From Tribonema minus (Eukaryota > Sar > Xanthophyceae > Tribonematales > Tribonemataceae): a stretch of DNA of 64,000 bases. The notes under the pieces are model-generated. The model saw only the letters and a list, made by a program, of their open reading frames with translations. It searched no databases and had not been told where the DNA came from. The stretch is taken from assembly GCA_017506865.1 (NCBI GenBank), contig JAFCMP010000515.1, forward strand, positions 558,001-622,000, written 5' to 3'. This document shows, in pieces, positions 21,104-34,300 of this stretch. The position numbers and the translations under genes are program-made. Positions within the stretch are counted from its first letter, which is position 1; every line of letters starts with the position of its first letter.

Positions 21104-22170
21104 CGCAACAGGGCACAGTCTGCGCGACAAGCGGTCAAAGCTCCCACGCGATCTGAAAGCAAAAGTTCCAGGCACGCAGCAGCCGCTATCGATATTGCGC
21201 AAGAGGAACAGTGAGTCCGGCTGCTCCGGTATTGCGCCGTCCAGCGCCGCCCGTGTCTGGTACCTCCTGTCTTTACAACTTCAGAGAACGTTCACCGACT
21301 CCCAACTTGAAGTTGACTTGCCAAGTTCAACTGCCAAGTTTAAAACCACAAGACACTTTTCTGGGCAACATCATGTCCGTGCTTTAAAATGCAGGTCCAG
21401 CATGCAATGACACAATATACTGCAGCAATGCATGGGGCAACCACTGAAACACCAGAGAGCATAAGAAAGCCACGGTCACATTTTAGGCGTGGAAAGACCA
21501 CATTCAGACACAGCGGCTTTGCACATCTGCGCTATCCAGCTATGCACACGGAGACGTAGCCATGTGTGGAGGGGCACATGCGCATCATGATGTCAGGACC
21601 GATACAAGACGCATCACAAAATCGGCGCTGCTGCACATCATGTACACCGCTGCTGCACACACCCAATCAACCCTGCACACCGCCATTTGCATAGCTGTTT
21701 CTAAATGCAAGACATAGTGCGTCACACGTATGGCTTTCTGCGCACCCTTACACAAAAATGTCGGCTGTACCTAATGCAGCTGCCATTGCAATTACTGCAT
21801 CAACAGCTGGCGTTTTTGCAAATACAGTGGCTGCAGCAGCCAAATGGCAAAACCTGTCGAGCAGTGCAAAGGCACCTCCGCTATATCCCTAACGTCGCGT
21901 GCAGCGCACAGCCATGACGCATTGATATCTGCTACTTGAAGTCGCTCCGATCGCAACTGCCGCACTGCTTGCGGTCGCGCGCAATGACAAGGCTGGCGGG
22001 CAAGTTCCTGAGCACAAAGTGGCACAGCCTAGACAAATGCGCAGCGCAGGTACCCAGGAGGGGGTACGGCTGATTTACCGCAGCTGCTGCCAACGTGCGG
22101 CGCAGCAGCGCTCGGCAGGTGTGCACGCACCACGCCTTCGCTGTGAACTCAGCTGGTACGCTGCGTGGAC
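21104..22170. other. intergenic between SCYL2-like and rhodanese genes
   Basis: No exon recognised on either strand. It must contain the SCYL2 promoter next to 21103 and the 3' end of the rhodanese gene. A 22-base tandem duplication (22147-22168 and 22169-22190) overlaps the rhodanese stop codon at 22171-22173. Confidence 0.4.
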
Positions 22171-23228
22171 TCAGCTGGTACACTGCGTGGACTCCCTCTC
22201 CAGCGGAAAGACGTGCCGCCACACGCCCGTGACCCACCGCCACGCGCCGCGCGAGTGGCTCTGTATCCAGTTCCAGACGCCAAAGTGCACGGAGTGGTAG
22301 TCGGACGCGACGAGGTCCCAGGGAGGGCCGTACGTATGCACGTACTTGGTTTCGCGGCCGTCCCTGTCGACCAGGCCCGAGCCTATGTCGTGTGTCCACA
22401 TGACGATGCCTTCGCCGTTGCGGACGTGGCGGTAGCCGAGGGTCTTGAGTTTGCGCGCGTAGGCACCGGACCTGTAGCCTATGGTGCAGTAGGGGACTAC
22501 CGTGGTGTTGGCCAGCGCTGCCGGTCCGTACTGGTCTCGCCTGTGCGAGCTCTCGAACTCGTCTAGTGATATCGCCCCCTCTATCATGGACACGTCTTGC
22601 TCCTCCGGCAGCCTGACGTCTACGAGAAGGACCGGCGTGCCGTTTGTGCGCAGCCTCAGCACCTCCAGCGCGCTGCAAAGGGAGCACGCAGAGGGCACAA
22701 AACCACAAGACCATGAACTGTGCTGCTCGTACTGGAAGCTAAATTATCAGCAACACGTTGTGACGCAGAGCGACAAGCATATGCCTCAAAAAGCGACTGG
22801 ACCAGGCAATGCATGAGGTACATCAGAAGCACAACTAAGTGTCAGCTGTTGGCGACTGGCAGCCGCAGCAGGGCGAGGTCGAAAAGGTATTTGATCTTCC
22901 GCAAAGTGCAGCCTCTGTAATGCAGGCAGCCACAGACACCTTTGCTGCTGCCGTACCTGAGAGTGGCTATGTCTGCAAACTCCCCCGTGTAATGCATGCA
23001 CGATTCCCGAGCTTTGGTGTAGTGAGGCCCCATGCGCCTCCTGCTGCCCTCCAGTTTTCTTGCTGAAAAGGAGGCTGTCGATGCAGGGGTATTGGGCGCC
23101 TCACTGTCACTGCTACCACTCCTGCTGCTCTTCCTGCTGCTCCCTCTGCTCGCTGATCGCTCTGTCGATGCAGAAAACACGCCATCCGGCGCCTGGTCGT
23201 CCGGAGTCGATACTTTGTCATCGCCCAT
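22171..23228 (-). CDS. rhodanese-domain protein, 2 exons
   Basis: Exons 22957..23228 and 22171..22672 join in phase 2 to 257 residues. The N-terminal 60 residues are Ser/Arg-rich and disordered-looking (SASRGSSRKSSRSGSSDSE), then MGPHYTKARES and GEFADIATLSALEVLRL lead into the rhodanese fold. Key parts are TPVLLVDVRLPEEQDV (about 103-118), IEGAISLDEF and the active loop PYCTIGYRSG with the persulfide Cys at about 153 and Arg at 158, so the catalytic loop is intact. The usual role is sulfur transfer from a persulfide, but single-domain rhodaneses also serve as regulators. The C-terminal 80 residues (VMWTHDIGSGLVDRDGRE..., WNWIQSHSRGAWRWVTGVW) are Trp-rich and not part of the standard fold. The start is the first Met in a frame with good disorder-to-domain transition. 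It is transcribed divergently from eIF6. Confidence 0.8.
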
Positions 23229-23545
23229 ATTGGTTGCCTTGACGCGTCACCACCAGGGTGATAAAAGTTGTTCGTCGCCTCGCTCGTTACAGCACGTATA
23301 TCGGCTCCAGCAAACACATCATCACCTCATTCCTCCCCCACCACCTCCCTGCAAAGCTCACGAGTGCACATGCTGGCAATTGACTCGCTACTTGACCCGT
23401 CGCAGATATGACTCGAGGCCATGGCCGCGAAGTGATCACGCGGAATCGAAGGGCAGGGATACACCGTGAGCAGCGCCGCAAACAGCAGCCTCCGTAAGAA
23501 CAACAGCATCCCAGCGGAGCGCATCAGGAATCTCAAGCTTTCAAC
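23229..23545. promoter_or_regulatory. shared upstream region of rhodanese (-) and eIF6 (+)
   Basis: Only 317 bases separate the two start codons, so both promoters must overlap here. No TATA-like box stands out. A run of ACCACCTCCC-type pyrimidine sequence lies at about 23335-23350. Confidence 0.5.
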
Positions 23546-26500
23546 ATGGCAATACGTGCACAGGTGAAGTCAAACAGGGTTGTTTTTTCGCCAACTTCAC
23601 CTTCACATCGCCGTGCTGTGGCTCACCATGGCTTCGCTTGGCTGCCGCAGTTCGAGAACTCTAACGAGGTGGGAGTATTTTCGAAGCTCACCAACAGCTA
23701 CGCGCTATGCAGCACCGGCGGTAGCGAAAACTTTTACAGGTCAGCAGCCCGGCACGGAACGCATGCTCAGGGGCTGCAGAACGCAGCGACCCGCATCCTC
23801 ATGAATTTATTGCGGACCGCATGACTCACACGGAATAATTGAGTTCCACAGACGCAATGCTGGTGCACCCTGATGTCAGCGATATCTGCAGCTGCTGCCA
23901 GCGTATTCATCAGATGTGTGCACGAGCTGACTGCATTTGTTATGCTGCTGTTTACTGCTGCAGCGTGTTCGAAGCGGAATTGGCAGACCACATACCTGTC
24001 GTACACACTTCCATCGCAAACTGCCGTTTTGTGGGGCGCGTCACAGTGGGTGAGTGACAGGACCAGGGCAACACAGTACATGCACAAGGCTGAGCGACAC
24101 CGGTGCAGCAAGTAGGTTGATGGACGCATATGCTGGTGCATGCCTCAAATTCATCAAAGCTGGATCTGAGCTCTTTGAACACAAGGGTCAGAAGTGTTAT
24201 CATCTGCGCTGATTTTGCGGGCCGTAGCTGAGATGCTGGTGCGTCAAGGAGGTGGTCATGCGGTGAGACACCCTGAGTGCCTATGATGAGGCTACATACG
24301 GAACACTCAACGCCCAACGTATACTCATATGCAGCGGATGTCCCTGGCGCTCCCATCTATCGACGACTTGCATGCCTTGTGCAGTAAAGTGAATGGTTGC
24401 GGCAAGTTGCACACACTTCCTCACATGCACTGACGAGCTAGTGGGTGCATGGCGCGCTGGCAATTTCCGCATGCATCTTTACCTGCTGCTGGCGCTCTGC
24501 TCAGGCTGCTGGTGGATGTGAACCATGCCGCATTGCCGTGTTGTTGTGCAGGCAACAAGCGCGGACTGATGGTGCCAAACACAACGACGGACCAGGAGCT
24601 GCAGCACTTGAGAAATGCGCTGCCTGACAAAGTCGTCATCCAACGAGTGGTGCGTGATTTTATCATATACTGAGCAATGACATCCCGATGGTTATAATAC
24701 CTGACATGACAGCAAGCATTTAGAGTGCAGGATTTAAAGCCTGCTTGCTATGGGCATTAGCTGTGGGCGCAGATCCTCCCGCACATTCAAGCCCTTCAGG
24801 CCACATATGAAATGCTACTAGTGCTGTCATTTAGCGTGGCAAGTTCAATACATGAAGAAGTTTGCTTCAGCTACGTGTACATGTTCTGACGTCTTGGCTT
24901 TTTTCCAGAGATGTCCCACATGTGTTGTGCGTCAAGTGGGTTCTGGAGCCAGGTAGGTTATATTCACTCTAAGACCGCACTGAATTCACCAGTTTGATGA
25001 GGGACTGCGCACCTTTCAGCGTCACGTTTAGCAAGGACGATGTACATATGATCACCGGTTGATGCCTTTACATGCTGTTAGCACCCTTGGCCGCATGGTG
25101 TACGTGTACTTGTTTTTTTTTTTTTTACATTAGACCTCTCTCATCATGAAAGCAATATCTCAAGCACGAGGTGCAGGATCCTTGTTCGCTGTTACAAATC
25201 CCAGTAACTCATTAGCAGGCAGTGCTTGTGACTAAGCTGAAGGCCTATCTAAAGGCCAATCCACGTCATGGTATGGTGCTGCGCCATTTCATCCTTACTC
25301 CAATGAGAACTTCAAGAAACAGCTTCTGGCTACCAGTTGCTTTTGTGCAGCAGCTGAAGGGGCTGCATATGCATTCACGTATGTGCTCTGCAGGCACCGC
25401 CATCTGCTCTACCAGGGTTGCCCTGGAGTGCTGGTGTGACATACATGGCGCACAGTTCCTCCGTTGCCATCTACATTGAGAAACGCGCCATACTCTGTTG
25501 TTGCTGCAGTTGTTGCGGTGACCACTGCTCCGGCACACTTGCAACACATGCCTTTCATATCAGAAGTGGTGCTGCATGTACCAGACCTCCCTCAAAATCG
25601 CACACACCATTTGTCTTGCCATGGTCTTATGATGTTTGCGGAATGAGCCAAGGCGCTAATAACATGCTTCTGGCAGCACATAACCTGGACAATCAAGCTT
25701 TGGGGTTCAGGTGACAAAACCGCGTCCCGCACCGTTGCGCACTCAGTCCATTCTCACGTCTGCGTTCGCGGTGCTGCTTTCGCTGACATGGCACTGCAGG
25801 AGGAACGGTTAAGCGCGCTGGGCAACTGCATCGTCACCAACGACCACGTGGCATTAGTGCACACGGACTTGGACAGGGAAACAGAGGTGCGGCGCTGAAT
25901 TTGACATGTGTGGATATGTCGATGCACATGTCTGCAGACTCTGGTCAAGCACCACTGCAGCGGCGTTATTTCAGCATATTTTGACTGTAAGTGTCTTGAG
26001 AACACAACTCCCACAAACTTCAACACGATTGATTTAGCCAGTTGGAAGGCGACAAAGGACCTGTGATCGGTGTTCGGTGGCAGTGATGTCACCTGCCTGT
26101 GGGTGGGCACATGCTGAATGAATGACAGCGGCACCACCAGCAATCCCGTACTGCAGCTGTAGTCACCACAGCCCCTTCCTGCAATACGTATGCATGTGAA
26201 GGATGCGCAGATATAGGGCTGCGCTGCTTCAATCGTGTTCAAGTGAGGCTTGTCAGATGCGTGCGTTGCGCATGCTGCACCCCTCCTGACTGCTATCCAT
26301 GCGGCACACTGTGGTTCTCCGCTACCAGTAGACTGATTCGTCGCTGATGCTGCTCGTGTTTCTGGCTGCAGGATCTGGTGTCGGACGTTCTGGGCGTGGA
26401 GGTGAGCTCATGACCATAAATTATGACCATGAATCATGGCAGGAAATCATGAACCTGGTGCATGACCGCAGCAACAGTGCACGCAGGAATCAAGCCGTTC

Positions 26501-28280
26501 TCACGTTGCACTATGCGCATGTGGCGCTCCTTTTCGTACTGCTAGGGTTATGGTTGAGTACGCAAGACGCTGTCTAAGTACCTGTGTCTGCTCTCCTGCC
26601 ACATGCTCCCGTATTATTTGTTGACACGTGGCATGGAACTGTCGGATTGGTGCTTTTTTCATACGTTACCAGCTTGTGCTGCTGCGCCCGGACAGCCTTG
26701 ACTTGCGTGCACTGCATTCTTGTTCCAAGCTGCACGACTGTGCTGCTCCTGAACCCAATTGTGCCGACTGCCGCTTGCGTTTTGCAGGTCTTCCGACAAA
26801 CCATTGCCGGCAATGCGCTGGTGGGCAGCTACGCCGTCATCACAAACCAGGGAGGCATGGTGCGCCCTGGCGAGCATGCACCGTTGTCTTCGCCTTTGTC
26901 CAAACTTGATCTGAAGCTGAAGCTGCACTTTGTCGCATGGAGGATCTGCCGTGCGTCGTGCACTTGCACATTGTACGAGCCGTGAGGCTGGAGCAGCGGG
27001 GCAGCAAAGTGGCTGTGCCAGTGACATAATGATGCACTGCTAGCTTCAACGTCGGGTGTCTGAACTGTCGTCGCCAGTCATGCAGTGACTCACCGATCTG
27101 CAATGAGTAGCGCTCGTGATTGAAGAGCGGATGCGGCTTAGGTAATAGGGCTAGGTGTAGGGTTAGGGTTGGGCCAGCAAGTTGAGTACAGATACATGCA
27201 TTCTTCAAGTAATCAGGTGGTTTTCTGCAGCCATTCTGCGCTAAGCACCGCAGGCACGCCCTACAGCTGCGACAACTCGTGCACGCTTGTTGTCGTTCAG
27301 GGCATCGCCATTTACCCTTGTTGGCCATGCCCACTTACTGCGTCGCAGGTGCACCCGCGAACGTCCATCGAGGACATTGAGGAGCTGTCCTCGCTGCTGC
27401 AGATACCGCTGGTGGCAGGGTGAGTGCACTCCTTCAACCTAGGCACTTTTTAGGCTCTTCTGCATGGACGACTGCTTTGTGGTCATGCAGCACAAACGGA
27501 GAGGCCAGTGCTCCGTGGAAAGCGCAGCTGGGAGCACGACAGTGTAGACATCACCACAACGTGGCATGCTGCTGGGAGCAGTAGCTGTTTTCCCTTTCCT
27601 CTGTTGATCTTGGGTCTGCACTGTCAGAAAATCTCTGTACATAGTGCCAGGCACCGTGGCTTGTGAAATGTGGCTGGCGCTGCATGCGCGGTTCAAATTG
27701 CACTCAGCATGAGCGCTTCGATGTGTCGTTGCTGTGAGTACCTGTCAACCTGTGGTGCCAGCACGTGATTGTGCAGTTCTAGCAAAGTACGCTATTACAC
27801 GTGCTCATACACGTGGTCCCCCTTGTGCTCCTGCACGGAATTGTGCATCTACCGCCAGTAGTGCCGCCTACTCATGAACGCAGACCTTTCCAATGGTCAA
27901 AGGTGTCTGCGCATGTTCATCTGCTTTACACCGTGCTAGCAATCACCTAGTACGCAACGCACACGGCTTTTTGATCGCCACTAGCATAGCCCGCATGCAC
28001 CGTCTAGATTTGGCAAGCCCCTGATAGTGCATCAACTGTTATGAAGGCGTACTTGAAGTCTGATGTTTGCGCACTTGCTCTTGGTCTTCACAGCACGGTG
28101 AACCGCGGCAGCGACGTTCTGGGAGCGGGTCTGGTGGCCAATGACTGGACGGCCTTCTGCGGCCTGGACACAACTTCAACAGAGATCAGCGTCATCGAGA
28201 GCATCTTCAAGTTGCAGGACCAGGGCCCCGCCAACATTGTCAACAGTATGCGCTCGTCGCTGATCGACTCGCTCACGTGA
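23546..28280 (+). CDS. EIF6: eukaryotic translation initiation factor 6, 9 exons
   Basis: Exons 23546..23563, 23651..23739, 23964..24049, 24552..24649, 25800..25886, 26372..26401, 26788..26859, 27349..27419 and 28094..28280 join with consistent phases to 245 residues, the same length as human eIF6. The sequence is strongly conserved along its whole length: [121 protein letters not shown], and [19 protein letters not shown] followed by [10 protein letters not shown]. It is the pentameric-repeat (pentein) fold factor that binds the 60S subunit, works in late 60S maturation and blocks premature 40S joining. The first exon codes only six residues and exon 6 only ten. Introns make up most of the 4.7 kb; one has a telomere-like motif and intron 4 a poly-T run near 25110. 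Confidence 0.96.
27140..27172. repeat. telomere-like TTAGGG motif in an eIF6 intron
   Basis: TAATAGGGCTAGGTGTAGGG then TTAGGGTTGGG, a degenerate TTAGGG run within intron 7 of eIF6. Confidence 0.65.
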
Positions 28281-28803
28281 TCCGGTGGGCGCAGCAGGCC
28301 GTGGCTGACGTAGTTTGATGGGCCGCGTGTGCGCTGCTGCTTGGTAATGCGGCACTGTCAAGTGTGCTGCGACAGCAGGTGCCGGCATGTACAATTCCCT
28401 CATCAAATGGACGCGTCACCCTTGAAGTTTCCGGCGGACCCTTGCGCGCGTTTCTTGTTTGCCTCTCCTGTGCTGTGGTGGATACCTGGGTTTTATGCAC
28501 ACTGGTCGAGAGGTCACTGAACACAAAATGCAATGGACGTCTCTGTCTTCAAGTAAGTGTGGATGTGGTAGGCTGCAGGTGGCGGGCGCATGCTCTGTAG
28601 TACTCCAGCCTGCGCCTATCTCTGGGCTGTGAGCAGGGGTAGCGGCCTCGCTGGTAAGCCCTCTTCTCGTTTCCACACTCTCACCGTTCCTCGCTCGTTC
28701 CTCAATGGAATCCTCATCGCACGGTTGAAGTTGACAGGTTTCCAGGGCTTCAGGCTCGTAGACGACGCCGTCAACGAAAATGGTGTTCAGTAGGCTGCTG
28801 CAG

Positions 28804-30442
28804 ATTATACGGCCGTCGCTGCCTCGTTTGCTACCGGGGCTGGCTCGTCATGCGGCCAAACCCCTGTCATCACAATTCTCCGGTGAGAGCATGTGATCAG
28901 GGTTGCTGCGCCCCCGCACATGCGATTGACGAGCGTCTCACTTACGTACTGCATCCCTTCCTGTCTTCTCGCCAGGTGTACGCCGACTGGTCACCTATGA
29001 CCCGGCTGCGTATGGCCGCCGCCAGTGGCCTAGCGTGCAGTACACTCAGGGCAAATTTTTGGGTCGCCCAGCTTGGCATCAGCACCAACGGCACCAACAG
29101 CTTCAGCAGCAACCCCATTCTTCTGTGAGTTTTTGTATTAAGGCCTGCAGTCGCCAGAGGAATGTTGCGTTGTTACTCCTGATGTGTGCTCATGAATTTT
29201 TGCACGTATGCCCCTTGTCTTGCAGACTCTATCCTGGGATCTGATGCCTCTGCGCCTGCCAGTGAGGTGGCCCGCACCGCATACATCGGGCAGTCTCCCC
29301 TGGCAGCAACAGTCAATTTTTATGGTAAGCCCCCTTTCCCAGCGTGCATTAGATAGGCGTGTGCATTTGTGCACTGTACCACGTTGAAATGATCTCACAC
29401 AATTTGGCTCTTGCTCGCCTTTGTGCAGAGGGCGCCGCCGGCGCTGAGCATGCCATTGAGATGGCCCGTTGGAGCATTAGACGTGCCTCACTGGCGGGAG
29501 CGCAGGACGTGGTCGCCAGAGGCGCTGGCCGCTGCAGGTGTGTCGCATGGCTCAAGAAACTAACATAGCAGCAGACCATAACCCAATGCTGCCACGCAGA
29601 CGCACACAACTGACACGATGTACTATTTTACGGTGGGTGTTTGTGGTCAAGGTTATGGCGATGGCACTGTAGTGTTATTACGCTCGACAGTTGGTGATGT
29701 TCAGCAGTTGCTGAGCGGCGCGCTGCATTCAAAGAAGAACTGGTGCAGAGATGCAAGAGTGGTGAGTCAGCAGCACTTGGTAATTCTTTTGCACGGTTTG
29801 AAACCTCAAGTTTGGTAGGTACACTGGACAACACTGCTTGGCGCATGTGGGCATTCGCAAGCGAAGTAAATAGCTGTGTGCCCATGAAGTTGGCGCGATA
29901 ATTGACAGAGTGGTCGTGAAGCGTCTGTTGTCCTTCGCTGTTGCGATCATTCGGCTGGGAATGGTTGATCAAGTTGAACTCGAATTTGTACGCTGCAGTC
30001 GCGTAAAATCTCGTGTGCTGCCCAATTCTGTACTTGGGGTGCTATCATCGCAAGAACAAGCATATCGTGCTAGCTTGGGTGTCATCGTGTATCATGGCAT
30101 CACATGGTGCATCTCATGGCACTTACCAATGGGCAAATTCATCGTGTCTGCTGTACCCATGCTGGCATCCAATGGCATTGCCGCGTACATCAACGTAGCA
30201 CCCAACCGAATCTTTGATGATGGAGCCTCGTAGCGTACATCAACGTAGCACCCAACCGAATCTTTGATGATGGAGCCTCGTATCCCTTGCGCACGTGCTC
30301 ATGCCGTGATCTCCTCCTGATTGCAGGCACGGTGCGGAGTCAGAGTGCTGCCGCCGTGCACCCGATACCGACGGAGTCGTTTGTGGCGCTGGGACAGGCC
30401 ATGGCGCATCAGGAGCATCATGCGCAGGCATCACCGCCATGA
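28804..30442 (+). CDS. partly resolved multi-exon gene, function unknown
   Basis: Several splice-bounded segments look coding: 28804..28882, part of 28976..29128, 29226..29324, 29429..29537 and 30327..30442. Joining 29226 and 29429 in phase 1 gives a natural-looking chain (SILGSDASAPASEVARTAYI, then ATVNFYEGAAGAEHAIEMAR). The last segment reads TVRSQSAAAVHPIPTESFVA and ends QASPP-stop. The segment at 28804 read in phase 0 is Arg/Leu-rich (RPSLPRLLPGLARHAAKPLS), like a mitochondrial targeting sequence. An alternative chain in another frame is also open through 28976-29537 (RRLVTYDPAAYGRRQW...), and the phases between 29537 and 30327 do not close without an additional exon. I therefore give a locus rather than a model. 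It lies between eIF6 (same strand) and PEX11 (convergent). Confidence 0.35.
30184..30283. repeat. exact 50-bp tandem duplication
   Basis: The 50 bases CGTACATCAACGTAGCACCC ... GAGCCTCGTA-type unit occur twice back to back with no visible difference, so the event is very recent or an assembly artefact. Confidence 0.85.
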
Positions 30443-31327
30443 GGAACATGAATGCGCTTCCCGCCAGGCAGGTGTGGACCGGCAGCAACTTGTAGGGCCC
30501 TGCTGTGCAGCTCAGCTGCATACTGCCATGGAATGGATCACGACCTTGAAAGGCAGCACAGGCGAGAGAGCCATGGCAACCTCGCTCGCTGCAGCGCACC
30601 GGCCGACTCTCATGTCGAAGGGGGGCATTGTGCGGCTTGCAGGCCACCATAGAGGGGGGTTGAGGGGGGGGGGGGGGGGGGGGTAGCTTTGCACACCGGG
30701 CTACCGCATTGTGCAAATGCCAAGCTGTGCGAGAATTCCATAGCGAACAAAATCAAAGCACACACGCACGCACAGCGCCATGCATGTAAACACAAACAGG
30801 CGGCGGCATTGTTGCGGTCTAGTCTATTAGTGTTTTGTAACAGCGCGCCTGATAGGCAAGGCGCGCCAGCAGTTGAAACAAGAAGACTACATCGTGAGCC
30901 AAAATGCTGCTGTCGTAAGAGTCAGGTTGTTCTTGTGCTTCGGGGAGTGGTGCTGCCAGCGCTGCCTGCGACTGCAGCAGGCGCGGTCGCTGCCACTTGT
31001 GGAAGCGCCACTGCCGCCTGCCACAGACATTGCACAAGCAGGGCGCATTTGTGTCAGGTGCCTGAGGCTGGTGCCCTGTGCAGGGTGGCGACTAAATGAG
31101 AACACAGAAGTTGAGCACTGCTGCATGCGCAGCGACGTCGCGCAAGCCACTGCATGCTGGCGTGTGTGCATGGCATTGTCAGTGGTGTGCATCTAGTTTG
31201 TGGGCGGCTTGTCATGCGCAGCAAGCAAGTGCTGCAGCTGCCATTGCACATGCGCGTGTGAGCCTTCTCGCGTGTGGATGTTGTCATGTGCACATTGCCA
31301 TAGGCAAGGTACACTCAACACAATAGT
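30443..31327. other. convergent intergenic region
   Basis: Lies between the 3' ends of the unresolved plus-strand gene and PEX11. It contains a long G run and otherwise no recognised gene. Confidence 0.4.
30664..30683. repeat. 20-base G homopolymer
   Basis: An uninterrupted run of 20 G with nearby shorter G runs. It may form quadruplex DNA and is prone to sequencing-length error. Confidence 0.9.
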
Positions 31328-34300
31328 TCAATCTTCAAGTCTGATGCTGCTTCTTGATGTTGGGTTCAACAGTTTTGAAACGGTCAGCACTTCAAATTTT
31401 GTGCTCACCTTGGGCTTGTCGGGCCAGCAGTTGAAGATTACGATCAGCGCGGACAGCACACCGCTGTGAACGCAGAGGAAGGGGGGGACGGCGCCATCAT
31501 GAGTGTGTTGCATTGCCTCAGCACACATTGAGCCGTGCAGATACATGATTGGGCCACGCAAAAAGGTTGCCAACTGCAGTCACTTCATGGCAGCCGTGCT
31601 TCTGATGACTGCGAGGCAGTGTAGACAAGCTCAAAGTAGTATTCTCCAACAAGTGACGAGTTGAGCGTGGTATTGTACGCGGCGTTTCGGCATGCTCACT
31701 TTTCAATCTGACTACGCCAGACTAAATGATGCGGTGTTGCCATCACTACGCCTGCTGAAGTACTTTGGGGACAGCACAAACTTCACACGCAGCGACAAGT
31801 ATGTTCACGCCATCCTGCCATCTTTGGGGTGCCATGACATGACATACTAGTTTTAGTACTATAGTTAAGACCAGGCTGCAGCGAGGCTGACAACTTCAAC
31901 TGCATGCTCACCTGGCGCCCATGACGCCATCATTCAACTTCTTGCCGAACACCTGCAGGCGCATCAGACGGGACCAACACAGGTCAGCAGTACTTGTGGC
32001 GTAGGATGACAGGTCAACAAATGTTCTGTGGACGCACAGTAAAAAGAAAAGGTGAAATAGACTAAGGAACCTGCGCCAGGCACATGAGCTTGAGCTGCAA
32101 ATTGTTGACAGAAAATGCACATCACCAGGTAGTGGTGTTGAATAAAATGGCATCGAAGGAACATACAGTCATTGCCATGTTGCAACTTGCCAACAAGTTT
32201 GACGAGCAAGCCTTTTAAAAAGTGGCGCACCTTGAGGAGAAGATCCATGCCGGGCATATTGATGGCCACAGTGAGGTCCAGCACCGCCTGTCGGCGTTGT
32301 GTGCAAACATGATGCGGGTATATATGATCAGCGCAGATGCGGCCGGGAAAAGGGTGACCAAACTACCACTTTGTATGCAAGCCCTGCGCCTACACATGCA
32401 CAAACAATACAACAAATCGATGAAAACGTTGCCATCACTTACCTTTCAAGTACAAGATCATGCAGATGGACGTCACATGTGCAGCTACAAAAACAAACAT
32501 ACCTGAAAGTGACACCGTATGCACTATGAAGTACCTGGACGCCAAGTACTACTTCGAAGTGCAAGGCTGGCCACTGCAAGACATTATGCAAGCGATGCAA
32601 GGGGCCTTGTGGCCATCCAGACGCAGAATGCTACACTGCCCATATTGTGCCTGTTGAAGTTCATCCTCCAAATCTTGGCACTCGAGATGTCAAGTGGCCC
32701 AGCGCCAACAGTGCCAACACCACATACCGCGCATCTTCTGGAGCAGCCCTTGTTGCGCAGTTTCACGATTACATCCTTCAATGTACATACATGTGTGCTG
32801 TGTGTATATGCGCAGATGTACCACAATCCTAGAAGTACTTGTTCTCATGGAGTTCACCAAGACGGTTCAGTGCGGAGCAGCTAACAGCCTGTCCGCCAGG
32901 ACAGTTGCTCGGCACACTGCTGCTGACTGCCTCGTTGTGCCCAAATATGAACCAGCCCTACCCCTGCTTTCAGCATGGGGCGGCACTATGACAACCCGCC
33001 TGGTGCAACCGCACTGAGAGGGTGCCATGAAGCCATGCCCCAAATTGAAAGCTCTGATGACGTGACAACTTGAAGGGCAGTTGCTCCCTTGGGAGGGACA
33101 AGAGATGGCCTTACCTTGCAGAGCATCAGACAGCTGCTAAAGTGTGCCACGTTTGCGGCCTTGGCCTCGCCGCGGATGCGCTGCACCTCCTGCGATGGAG
33201 CGGGGATGTCCAGGTGCCGATTACAATCTGGCACTAGCATGGAGTGTAACTGTCGCGGTGCTTATGTTCATTGCACCCTGACTACTTACTTGCTTGGGCA
33301 GGACACACACCAGCAGAAGGCCATGGCACCTGAGGCAGTGCCAGTATCACAACACGAGCCACCTGAAGACCAATGCAGTTCCCCGGGGCGCTTTCTGGGT
33401 GCTTCGGCACCACGTGTGCAATGAAAATATGGACGAAAGACGTCGTATCGCAAGCATTCATTACGGCATTACATGCGACCAGTGACAAGAGGCATCAGAT
33501 CGCAAGCACTCATGTGCTGAACGCGCGCCAGTGGAGCTCTCGACAGACCGCGGGGCTCACCCTGTCTGCAGCGTTGCCTTGCTCAACAGCTGCAGCTTTC
33601 TTGTACTCCTGCGCCAGTGCCTGCCTGCGCTTGCTGCAGCAGGACGTGGTGCGACAAATAGAGGGCGAATGGCATACCAAGGGTGTGAGGCACGGAGGGC
33701 TGGCCTGCGCGATGGCTCGAAAGTAGATGAATGACGTTGCTTATTAAGAGGCAAGGCAGTGCGCAGCAATAGGAGTCGCTCGCAGGTGGGCCTGCTAGCA
33801 CGTGTGTCTGTGAATACAGGGTTAGAAACCAGAGTCTGCCTTTGGCCACCAGTGCACTTCGTGTAGAGACACAATCACGCAGATAAAGGGCTTGCGGCCG
33901 ACGCACATTGCCGGCTCGGGGAGAGTTGAAGTTGCACAGCCATTGCCACGCTGCGGACATAAGAGCCTAGAAAAGCTGCAGCTGCGCGATACCAAACAAA
34001 CGATAGACCCACATTGCACATTGCACCGGTTGCGGCTATTGCCAAGACCGGATTACAGTACATTATTGGTACCAATGTCTGAGCCGGGCAGCAAGCGGGT
34101 ATGCCAGACACCGCATATGCCACTGCGCTGCACAATGCGAATCCAACAAGCTCAAGTGCCTCATCTACGTCATACGGCATGTATCAATGCTGCATACCTG
34201 GTCTCCGTGAGCGTCTGCAAGCCAAGGTAGATCATGGCCACGTTGGCGATCGCCCACGAGCGGCTGAAACCTGTGTCGATGCAAAAACAGAAAGAAAGTC

